A stretch of 38,412 bases of DNA from Gammaproteobacteria bacterium (lineage in GTDB: Bacteria > Pseudomonadota > Gammaproteobacteria > Pseudomonadales > Halieaceae), in contig JAUIEP010000029.1 of the NCBI GenBank assembly GCA_030428835.1, forward strand, positions 1-38,412. The letters are read 5' to 3'. Made by a program: the position numbers and the translations under genes. Within the stretch, counting starts at the first letter, position 1, and each line of letters opens with the position of its first letter. Shown one piece after another: positions 9,502 to 16,136 of the stretch. Under the pieces are notes generated by a model. It saw nothing but the letters and a program-made list of their open reading frames with translations, ran no database searches and was not told the origin of the DNA.

Positions 9502-10527
9502 TCACCCCGGTTCGGCCAGCTTGAGGAGTTGCTTGCCCACGTTGCGCCCGTCGAACAGGCGCTGCAGCGTCGCCGGAATGTTGTCGAAGCCCTCCTGGAT
9601 GTCTTCCCGCCAGGCGATCTCGCCGTTCAGCACCCACGCGGTCAGGTCGTCGATGGCCTCCTGCGCGCGGTCCATGTAGTCGAGCACGATGAAGCCCTGC
9701 ATGCGGATACGGCGACTCACCAGGTACATGAGGTTGTTGGGCCCCGGTCGCGGCGTCTCGTCGTTGTACACCGAGATGCCGCCGCACAGCGCGATGCGGC
9801 CGAAGTCCGCCATGTGCCCGATAGCGGCTTCCAGCGTGTCGCCGCCAACGTTGTCGAAAAACACGTTGATACCGTCCGGGCAGAGTTCGCCCAGGCGTGT
9901 GGCGATGTCCTCGCGCTTGTAGTCAATGGCGGCGTCCAGCTTGCAGGCCTCCAGCAACCAGTTGCACTTCTCCTGTCCGCCGGCAATGCCGATGACGCGG
10001 CAGCCCTTGATGCGCGCGATCTGTGCGGCCACGGAACCCGTCGCCCCGGCGGCGCCCGATACGAGCACCGTGTCGCCCGCCTGTGGCGCGCCGACATCCA
10101 GGAGCCCGAAGTACGCGGTCAGGCTGGTGACGCCGAACACGCTGAGCGCAAGCTCGGGGGGCGTGCCCTCGGGCAGGGGCGTGGGCGGTATCAGCCCGTT
10201 GGGGTCCCCGATGCTGTAGTCCTGCCAGTTCAACAGGCCCTGCACGAGCGTGCCCACCGGCAGGTCGGGATTCTCCGACGCCACTACCTGACCGACACCG
10301 CTGGCGCGCATTGGCTCACCGACAGCGACGGGCGGCAGGTAACTGGGCTCGTCAACCAGCCAGCCGCGCATCGCCGGATCGAAGCCGAGCATCAAGGTCT
10401 TGACCAACACCTGTCCCGCCGCGAGGTCCGGTTCAGGCAGGGGTGCGTCCACACGCTCGAAGTGCTCCGGACCCACCATGCCGGTGGGCCGTTCTTTCAA
10501 TAACCACTGCCTGTTAATTTCGCTCAT
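9502..10527 (-). CDS. NADP-dependent zinc-free MDR oxidoreductase (CurA/PTGR/leukotriene B4 dehydrogenase-like)
   Basis: This 341-residue medium-chain reductase would reduce the C=C bond of alpha,beta-unsaturated carbonyls with NADPH. The start MSEINRQWLLKERPTG is typical of the YncB/CurA group. The nucleotide-binding motif SGAAGATGSVAAQ lies near residues 155-167. Downstream are ALCGGISVYN and LQRLFDGRNVGKQLLKL, the characteristic C-terminus. The zinc ligands of classical alcohol dehydrogenases are absent. ATG at 10527 was chosen over a frame extension 9 codons upstream because GGAG lies 6-9 bases before it. Its substrate is unknown. It is transcribed away from the flavodoxin-like gene. Confidence 0.9.
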   Translation of the reverse strand: MSEINRQWLLKERPTGMVGPEHFERVDAPLPEPDLAAGQVLVKTLMLGFDPAMRGWLVDEPSYLPPVAVGEPMRASGVGQVVASENPDLPVGTLVQGLLNWQDYSIGDPNGLIPPTPLPEGTPPELALSVFGVTSLTAYFGLLDVGAPQAGDTVLVSGAAGATGSVAAQIARIKGCRVIGIAGGQEKCNWLLEACKLDAAIDYKREDIATRLGELCPDGINVFFDNVGGDTLEAAIGHMADFGRIALCGGISVYNDETPRPGPNNLMYLVSRRIRMQGFIVLDYMDRAQEAIDDLTAWVLNGEIAWREDIQEGFDNIPATLQRLFDGRNVGKQLLKLAEPG

Positions 10528-10856
10528 GGAGTCTCCATTTTCCTGTCCTGTCATCGGGGCGTTGTATTAGATCATCGGCGAAGACTGTAGAGAAGCGTTC
10601 GCGCCATTCAGTACCCCTAAAGATTCCAACGGCGCGAGCCGCGGTAGGAGTATGAGCAGAAAGCGGGTACCGGGGGCGTCTGGCGACAGGACGTCGCCAG
10701 CCGAGCCTGTACAGGGATGTACGCTTTTTGGCGGTCCCCGGTACCCGCTTTCTGCTCATGCTCCGGCAATGCAAGGGCACTGCATCTTACGGTCTGTGAA
10801 TGACAGCGCTGCTATGCTGTGGTCAAATCCGCACTTGCTTGCAAACCGGTACATAT
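10528..10856. other. Gene-free gap holding the MITE-like palindrome
   Basis: No supported gene lies here. The central part is the palindrome at 10647-10764. Both strands carry short frames beginning MSRKRVPG and containing PRYPLSAH, but these are just the two arms of the inverted repeat read in each direction. Promoters for the divergent genes at 10527 (minus) and 10857 (plus) must lie in the outer parts, but I cannot assign clear -35/-10 pairs. Confidence 0.5.
10647..10764. repeat. 118-bp MITE-like palindromic element
   Basis: The 29-bp terminal arms (10647-10675 and 10736-10764) are inverted copies with 28 of 29 bases matching; the only difference is T/C at the fifth base. The outer ends read GGAG...CTCC. 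The 60-bp core holds a second perfect hairpin, CTGGCGAC (10680-10687) and GTCGCCAG (10693-10700) with a 5-base loop, and a GTAC/GTAC pair. No flanking target-site duplication is obvious. The design (long inverted arms, nested hairpin, no coding capacity) fits a MITE or a large REP-type element, distinct in sequence from the one at 3834-3931. Copies elsewhere are expected but cannot be seen here. Confidence 0.6.
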
Positions 10857-11312
10857 TTGAAATCTCTCCTCATCGTCTACCACAGCCAGAGCGGCGCCAG
10901 CGCGCAACTGGCCGCGGCCGCGCTGCGCGGCGCGCAGCGGGAGGAGGGCATAGACGTGGTACTCAGGCGCGCCTGGGATGCGGGCACACGCGACCTCGCG
11001 GCGGCGGACGGCCTGCTGCTGGTCGCGGCGGAGAACTCCGGCCAGCTGAGCGGCGGCATGAAGGACTTCCTCGATCGCACGTTCTACCCGGCCATCGCGC
11101 AGGAGATCGTGATTCCCTACGCACTGCTGCTGAGCGCCGGCAACGACGGGCGCGGTGCGCAGCGCGAAGTGCAGCGCATTCTCTCCGGCATCCCGCTGGT
11201 CGCCGCCGCGGAGCCGGTGATCGCCCGCGGCGAACCGACGGCACAGCACCTCGAGGCCGCGGGCGAACTGGGGCAGGCGCTGGCGGCCGGCATCGTCCTC
11301 GGCATTTTCTGA
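10857..11312 (+). CDS. Flavodoxin-fold (FMN-binding) family protein
   Basis: The 151-residue product begins directly with a beta strand and an FMN-phosphate loop, MKSLLIVYHSQSG, followed by AADGLLLVAAENSGQLSGGMKDFLDR. That is the second flavin-contact region, as in NADPH-dependent FMN reductase and WrbA-like proteins. It probably carries out electron transfer or quinone/flavin reduction in the cytoplasm. I chose the TTG at 10857 because it gives the exact family N-terminus; an in-frame ATG at 10800 would add 19 residues of unlike sequence. Neither start has a strong Shine-Dalgarno. The thioesterase gene follows 13 bp downstream on the same strand, so the two are probably co-transcribed. Confidence 0.78.
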   Translation: MKSLLIVYHSQSGASAQLAAAALRGAQREEGIDVVLRRAWDAGTRDLAAADGLLLVAAENSGQLSGGMKDFLDRTFYPAIAQEIVIPYALLLSAGNDGRGAQREVQRILSGIPLVAAAEPVIARGEPTAQHLEAAGELGQALAAGIVLGIF

Positions 11313-11325
11313 CAGAGATAACGAT

Positions 11326-11811
11326 ATGAGTGATGAGATACAACGCGACCCCGTGCCGGACGGCTTCGAGGAACTGCCACCCGGGCTCGGCTTTACCGAC
11401 AGCCTGAAACCCTGCTACCGGAAGGTCAGCGAGACCGAGGCCAGGTTCGGGCTCGTCGTGTTGCCGCAGCACGCCAACATGATGGGCATCTGCCACGGCG
11501 GCGTGCTGATGACGCTGGCGGACGTCACCGCGGGCAACGGCATCAACCTGGCCCGCGGCGTGATGGTCGGCAGCCCGACGATCAACCTGTCCATGGATTA
11601 CGTGTCGGCCGCGCGCCAGGGGCAGTGGATCGAGTCGCGCATCGAGCATGTGGACCTGAAGCGGCGTTTCGGCTTCTGCCGCGGCGGCATCTACTCCGGC
11701 AAGGGCGTCGTGGCGCACTTCAACGGCACCTTTTATTTCCCCGACCACGAGGGCATGTGGAAGGATGGGCGCAGTCCCGACACGGCGGTGTCATTGATCA
11801 AGCGCGACTGA
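11326..11811 (+). CDS. PaaI-like hotdog-fold thioesterase
   Basis: The 161-residue protein is a probable acyl-CoA thioesterase of the 4HBT/PaaI group. The hotdog core is visible as NMMGICHGGVLMTLADVTAGNGIN (about residues 50-74), in which HGG and the following Asp are the usual substrate/CoA-site residues. The strand SPTINLSMDYVSAA follows. The substrate is not predictable. It is the second gene of a two-gene unit with the flavodoxin-like gene. Its TGA stop abuts, with no spacer, the stop of the convergent LysR gene. Confidence 0.82.
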   Translation: MSDEIQRDPVPDGFEELPPGLGFTDSLKPCYRKVSETEARFGLVVLPQHANMMGICHGGVLMTLADVTAGNGINLARGVMVGSPTINLSMDYVSAARQGQWIESRIEHVDLKRRFGFCRGGIYSGKGVVAHFNGTFYFPDHEGMWKDGRSPDTAVSLIKRD

Positions 11812-11819
11812 TCAGTCGC
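11804..11819. other. 16-bp perfect palindrome across two convergent stop codons
   Basis: GCGACTGATCAGTCGC is its own reverse complement. Its centre TGATCA is the TGA of the thioesterase gene (11809-11811) joined to the reversed TGA of the LysR gene (11812-11814). In RNA it can fold to a 5-bp hairpin. There is no U-tract, so it is at best a weak bidirectional terminator. Confidence 0.5.
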
Positions 11820-12690
11820 TGCCTGCGTGGCTCTCCAGTGCGTCGATAAACGCGCCGGCCGCGCGTGACAGGCTGCGCCCCTCGTGACGGATGACGCCCA
11901 GCTCGCGCGAGATACTGGCATCCCTCACAGCCAGCGCCACCAGCGAGTCGTCCAGCATGCTGCGCGGCAACACCGTCCAACCGAGGCCGACAGACGCCAT
12001 CATGCGGATCGTCTCGAGGTAGTTGGTGCCGATGCTCACGTTCAGCGGCAGTCCCCTTTCATCGAACAGGCTTTTCACGATCTGGCCGGTGTAGGTGTTC
12101 AGCCCCGGCAGGATAGCCGGGTGCTCGCTCAGCTCACGCAGCGACAGGCGCCCCTGCTCTCCCAGGGCGTGGCCGCGCTGCACCATGAAGTCGAGGGGGT
12201 CCGGCCAGATGCGCTGCACCTCGATGTGCTCCACCGGCGCCGGTGAGAGCGTCACCACCGACAGTTCCACCTCGCCACGCAGCGTGAGGTCGTACGCCTG
12301 TTCGGAGTCCATGAAATCGATGTCGATATGCACCGCGGGATAGGCCTGGCTGAACCAGGACAGCGCCGGCGGCAGGCGGTGGAGGCCGATGTGGTGGCTC
12401 GTGGCCAGGCGCAGGTTGCCCGACACCTCGCCCGTGAGGTCGCGCACCGAGCGCTCCGCCGCCTGCAGCTCCACCTGCACGGCACGGGCGTGGGGGAGCA
12501 GCGCGCGGCCGGCTTCCGTCAGGTCTACCGTGCGGCCGATGCGGTCGAACAGCGCGGTGTTGAGCTGGGCCTCGAGCTGCGCGATGCGCTTGCTCACCGC
12601 CGGCTGGGTGAGGTGCAGCCGGTCGGCGGCCTCGGAGAAGGAGCCGCTCTCGGCCACCAGCACAAAGGCACGGAGGTTCTGGGTATCCAT
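11812..12690 (-). CDS. LysR-family transcriptional regulator, divergent to leuC
   Basis: The 292-residue protein has an N-terminal winged HTH (residues about 1-60: LRAFVLVAESGSFSEAADRL, then LTQPAVSKRIAQLE) and a periplasmic-binding-like effector domain from about residue 90. It lies divergent to leuC with 115 bp between the starts, a placement common in gammaproteobacteria. By the usual LysR rule it would regulate both itself and leuCD-asd. The effector would plausibly be a leucine-pathway intermediate, but that is inference. A near-palindromic site sits immediately upstream of its start. It converges on the thioesterase gene with abutting stops. Confidence 0.92.
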   Translation of the reverse strand: MDTQNLRAFVLVAESGSFSEAADRLHLTQPAVSKRIAQLEAQLNTALFDRIGRTVDLTEAGRALLPHARAVQVELQAAERSVRDLTGEVSGNLRLATSHHIGLHRLPPALSWFSQAYPAVHIDIDFMDSEQAYDLTLRGEVELSVVTLSPAPVEHIEVQRIWPDPLDFMVQRGHALGEQGRLSLRELSEHPAILPGLNTYTGQIVKSLFDERGLPLNVSIGTNYLETIRMMASVGLGWTVLPRSMLDDSLVALAVRDASISRELGVIRHEGRSLSRAAGAFIDALESHAGSD

Positions 12691-12691
12691 T

Positions 12692-12714
12692 ATGCATTAC
12701 CAATAGGAATGTAT
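12692..12714. promoter_or_regulatory. Candidate LysR operator between the regulator and leuC
   Basis: ATGCATT and AATGTAT are inverted 7-bp half-sites (one mismatch) separated by 9 bases, within an AT-rich divergent region. A T-N11-A core, as expected for LysR boxes, fits inside. It starts 2 bases before the regulator ATG, so it would suit autoregulation as well as distal activation of leuC. Confidence 0.4.
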
Positions 12715-12732
12715 TAGATAAAAACTTTAAAT

Positions 12733-12761
12733 TTGAGTTATGTAAAAGGCAAGCCCATAAT
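12733..12761 (+). promoter_or_regulatory. Candidate promoter of leuCD-asd
   Basis: TTGAGT (12733-12738) and CATAAT (12756-12761) are 17 bases apart, matching 4 of 6 and 5 of 6 sigma-70 consensus bases. The transcript would start about 12768, leaving a leader of about 38 bases that includes AGAGGT before the leuC ATG. The leader is too short for a leucine attenuator. Confidence 0.45.
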
Positions 12762-12805
12762 GCGGCTCCCACGTTGATCCACCGAACGAAAAACAGAGGT
12801 GCGCC

Positions 12806-14224
12806 ATGAGCGGACAGACCCTTTACGACAAGTTGTGGCAGAGCCACCTGGTGCTCGAGCGCGATGACGGCAGCGCCCTCATCTACATCGACCGCCAGCT
12901 CATTCACGAAGTGACCTCGCCGCAGGCGTTCGAGGGCCTGCGCCTGTCCGGACGCCGCCCCTGGCGCACCGAGGCGAACCTCGCGGTGCCGGATCACAAC
13001 GTGCCCACGGTGAAGGACGAGCGCGACGGTGGCATCGACGGCATCGTCGACCCGGTGTCGCGCCTGCAGGTGCGCACCCTCGATGACAACTGCAAGGACT
13101 TCGACATCGTCGAGTTCGAGATCAACGACCGGCGCCAGGGCATCGTCCACGTGGTGGGACCGGAGCAGGGCGCAACCCTGCCGGGCATGACCATCGTCTG
13201 CGGCGACTCCCACACCTCGACCCACGGCGCGCTGGGCGCGCTCGCGCACGGCATCGGCACGTCCGAAGTCGAGCACGTGCTGGCCACGCAGTGCCTCGTC
13301 CAGCAGAAAATGAAGAACATGCTCGTGCGCGTGGACGGCAAGCTGCAGCCCGGCGTCACGGCGAAGGATGTCGTGCTCGCCATCATCGGCGAGATCGGCA
13401 CCGCCGGCGGCACAGGCTACGCCATCGAGTTCGGCGGCGAGGTCATCGGCGACCTGAGCATGGAAGGGCGCATGACGGTCTGCAACATGGCGATCGAGGC
13501 AGGCGCCCGCGCCGGCATGATCGCCGTCGACCAGAAGACGATCGATTACGTCGAGGGCCGCACCTACGCGCCGAAGGGCGAGCAGTGGGAGCGCGCGGTC
13601 GCCGCCTGGCGTGAGTTGCACTCCGACGCGGACGCCGTCTTCGACCGGGTGGTGGCACTCAAGGGCGAGGATATCAAGCCGCAGGTCACCTGGGGCACCT
13701 CACCGGAGATGGTGTTGCCGGTGGACGGCAACGTGCCCGACCCGGCCAACGCCGCCAGCGCCGCCGAGCGCGATGCGATCAGCCGCGCGCTGCAATACAT
13801 GGGCCTCAGTGCGGGCCAGGCCATCACCGATATCAAGCTCGACAAGGTGTTTATCGGTTCCTGCACCAACTCGCGCATCGAGGACCTGCGCGCCGCCGCG
13901 GCAGTGGTGAAAGGCAAGCGCGTCGCCGGCAGTGTCAAGCTGGCGATGGTGGTGCCGGGTTCCGGCGCGGTGAAGGAGCAGGCGGAAGCCGAGGGCCTGC
14001 ACGAGGTCTTCACGGCCGCGGGCCTGGAGTGGCGCGAGCCGGGCTGCTCGATGTGCCTGGCGATGAACTCCGACAAGCTCGGGGCGGGGGAGCACTGCGC
14101 CTCGACCTCGAACCGTAATTTCGAGGGCCGCCAGGGTTTCGGCGGCCGCACACACCTGGTGAGCCCCCAGATGGCGGCCGCCGCCGCGATCGCCGGCCAC
14201 TTCGTCGACGTGCGTGACTGGTAG
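12806..14224 (+). CDS. leuC: 3-isopropylmalate dehydratase large subunit
   Basis: With LeuD it forms isopropylmalate isomerase, which converts 2-isopropylmalate to 3-isopropylmalate in leucine synthesis. The 472-residue length is normal. The start [14 protein letters not shown] is typical. The [4Fe-4S] ligands are C353 (in [10 protein letters not shown]), C414 and C417 (in GCSMCLAMN). Substrate-site sequences include [25 protein letters not shown]. The C-terminal [16 protein letters not shown] closes the family signature. leuD follows 11 bases downstream, and the LysR gene is divergent upstream. Confidence 0.98.
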   Translation: MSGQTLYDKLWQSHLVLERDDGSALIYIDRQLIHEVTSPQAFEGLRLSGRRPWRTEANLAVPDHNVPTVKDERDGGIDGIVDPVSRLQVRTLDDNCKDFDIVEFEINDRRQGIVHVVGPEQGATLPGMTIVCGDSHTSTHGALGALAHGIGTSEVEHVLATQCLVQQKMKNMLVRVDGKLQPGVTAKDVVLAIIGEIGTAGGTGYAIEFGGEVIGDLSMEGRMTVCNMAIEAGARAGMIAVDQKTIDYVEGRTYAPKGEQWERAVAAWRELHSDADAVFDRVVALKGEDIKPQVTWGTSPEMVLPVDGNVPDPANAASAAERDAISRALQYMGLSAGQAITDIKLDKVFIGSCTNSRIEDLRAAAAVVKGKRVAGSVKLAMVVPGSGAVKEQAEAEGLHEVFTAAGLEWREPGCSMCLAMNSDKLGAGEHCASTSNRNFEGRQGFGGRTHLVSPQMAAAAAIAGHFVDVRDW

Positions 14225-14235
14225 GAGACAGACCG

Positions 14236-14883
14236 ATGCAAGCATTTACTGTGTTACAGGGCCTCGTGGCCCCCATGGACCGCGCCAACGTCGACACGGA
14301 CCTGATCATCCCGAAGCAGTTCCTCAAGTCGATCAAGCGCTCCGGCTTCGGGCCGAACCTGTTCGACGAGTTACGCTACCTCGACCAGGGCGAGCCCGGC
14401 CAGGACTGCTCGGGCCGGCCGGTGAACGAGGATTTTCCGCTGAACCACGCGCGCTACCAGGGCGCGAGCGTGCTGCTCGCGCGCGACAACTTCGGTTGCG
14501 GCTCCAGCCGGGAGCACGCGCCGTGGGCGCTCGAGGACTACGGCTTCCGCTGCCTGATCGCCCCGAGCTTCGCGGATATTTTCTACAACAACTGCTTCAA
14601 GAACGGCATCCTGCCCATCGTGCTGGATGCGGCCATCGTCGATCGCCTGTTTGGCGAGATGTATGCGAACGAGGGCTATGAACTCACGGTGGACCTGCCG
14701 GCGCAGGAGGTGCGCACGCCGTCGGGCGAGGCCATGGCCTTCGAGGTGGACGCGTTCCGCAAGCACTGCCTGCTCAACGGTCTCGACGACATCGGCCTGA
14801 CGCTGGAGCACGCGGAGGCGATCAGGGATTTCGAGGGGCGCTGGCGCGAGCAGTCCCCATGGCTGTTCGGTTCGCTGCGTTGA
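14236..14883 (+). CDS. leuD: 3-isopropylmalate dehydratase small subunit
   Basis: The 215-residue swivel-domain partner of LeuC. Family signs are [15 protein letters not shown] near the N-terminus, then [20 protein letters not shown], and [22 protein letters not shown] at 14236 has AGGAGA upstream. It is followed after only 27 bases by asd. In related backbones leuB (3-isopropylmalate dehydrogenase) stands here, but there is no room for it or any remnant. Confidence 0.97.
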   Translation: MQAFTVLQGLVAPMDRANVDTDLIIPKQFLKSIKRSGFGPNLFDELRYLDQGEPGQDCSGRPVNEDFPLNHARYQGASVLLARDNFGCGSSREHAPWALEDYGFRCLIAPSFADIFYNNCFKNGILPIVLDAAIVDRLFGEMYANEGYELTVDLPAQEVRTPSGEAMAFEVDAFRKHCLLNGLDDIGLTLEHAEAIRDFEGRWREQSPWLFGSLR

Positions 14884-14910
14884 CGGCGGGCCGCGACTGA
14901 GGAAACGACA

Positions 14911-15936
14911 ATGAGTAGCGAATACGACGTTGCGGTGGTGGGCGCCACGGGCGCCGTCGGCGAGGTGATGATTGCCATCCTGGAGGAGCGCAATTTCCCG
15001 GTGCGCAACCTCTACCCGCTGGCGAGCAGCCGCTCGGCGGGCAAGACGGTGATGTTCCGCGGCAAGCGACTGGGCGTGACTGATCTCGCCGAGTTCGATT
15101 TCAGCCAGGTGCAGATCGGCCTCTTCTCGGCGGGCGGCAGCATCTCCGCGGAGTACGCGCCGATCGCAGCCGCGGCCGGCTGCGTCGTGATCGACAACAC
15201 GTCGCACTTCCGGCGCGACGAGGATATACCCCTCATCGTGCCCGAGGTGAACATCGACGCGCTGGCCGGTTACACCGCGCGCAATATCATCGCCAACCCG
15301 AACTGCTCCACCATACAGATGCTGGTGGCGCTGAAGCCGATCTACGACGCGGTGGGCATCGAGCGTATCAACGTCGCGACCTACCAGGCGGTGTCCGGCA
15401 CCGGCAAGGAGGCCATCGAGGAACTCGCGGGGCAGACCGCACGGCTCCTGAACGGCCAGGCAATCGAGTGCGAGGTCTACCCCAAGCAGATCGCCTTCAA
15501 CGCGCTGCCGCATATCGACACGTTCCAGGACAACGGTTACACGCGGGAGGAGATGAAGATGGTCTGGGAGACCCAGAAGATCTTCGGCGACCCCTCGATC
15601 GTGGTGAACCCGACCTGCGTGCGCATTCCCGCGTTCTATGGCCACTCCGAGGCGGTGCATATCGAGACCGCGGACAAGATCACGGCGGGTGAGGCCCGCG
15701 AACTCCTGTCCCGTGCTCCCGGCGTCACCGTGATGGATGAGCGCGTGGACGGCGGGTACCCGACGGCGGTCACCGAGGCGGCCGGGTCGGACCCGGTTTT
15801 CGTCGGCCGTATCCGCGAGGATATATCGCATCCGCGCGGCCTCAACCTGTGGGTCGTGTCCGACAATGTGCGCAAGGGAGCGGCCTTAAATAGTGTGCAA
15901 ATTGCCGAGAGCTTGGTGTCAAGTTACCTTGATTAA
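14911..15936 (+). CDS. asd: Aspartate-semialdehyde dehydrogenase
   Basis: It reduces aspartyl phosphate to aspartate semialdehyde with NADPH, at the branch to lysine/diaminopimelate, threonine and methionine. The 341-residue length fits the Vibrio Asd2/Gram-positive type rather than the 367-residue E. coli type. The nucleotide loop is GATGAVGEVM at residues 11-20. The nucleophile is C132 in NPNCST, the QAVSGTGKEA loop follows, and the catalytic His is in RIPAFYGHSEAV. AGGAAACGAC precedes the ATG. Pseudomonas has a second asd-like gene (usg) before fimV; here there is only this one, and the complete catalytic set says it is the real enzyme. Confidence 0.96.
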   Translation: MSSEYDVAVVGATGAVGEVMIAILEERNFPVRNLYPLASSRSAGKTVMFRGKRLGVTDLAEFDFSQVQIGLFSAGGSISAEYAPIAAAAGCVVIDNTSHFRRDEDIPLIVPEVNIDALAGYTARNIIANPNCSTIQMLVALKPIYDAVGIERINVATYQAVSGTGKEAIEELAGQTARLLNGQAIECEVYPKQIAFNALPHIDTFQDNGYTREEMKMVWETQKIFGDPSIVVNPTCVRIPAFYGHSEAVHIETADKITAGEARELLSRAPGVTVMDERVDGGYPTAVTEAAGSDPVFVGRIREDISHPRGLNLWVVSDNVRKGAALNSVQIAESLVSSYLD

Positions 15937-16136
15937 TACCTAGCGTTCACAGATACTTGGCCGGGAATTGGGGCTATCCGGGCCGTGTTTGCGCGTGCCC
16001 GGCAGACGCAGCCAGAGCATGAAAAAACGCTCGCGGGGACAATCAAAACGTGGCGTTGGCGCGATCGAAGCCCCGGCGTGGCCGACCTTAGGGGGGTTGG
16101 CCCGATCACACGCGGGTAGAATAACAAGGGGCGGTT

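Noticed and set aside
9374-9787. 137-codon minus frame at the end of the MDR oxidoreductase
   Set aside because: Overlaps the real gene in another frame and passes through the DnaA-box palindrome; no features.
10514-10780. 88-codon minus frame starting in the palindrome
   Set aside because: It mirrors the plus-strand peptide because the arms are inverted, and then runs into the 5' end of the MDR gene.
10652-11329. 225-codon plus frame starting MSRKRVPG
   Set aside because: It starts in the arm of the palindromic repeat and then overlaps the flavodoxin-like gene in another frame; Arg/Gly-rich with no motif.
12134-13621. 495-codon minus frame across lysR and leuC
   Set aside because: It crosses two conserved genes and their divergent promoter region and has no motif.
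14371-15831. 486-codon minus frame opposite leuD and asd
   Set aside because: Antisense to two enzymes with complete motifs; composition is typical of a GC shadow.
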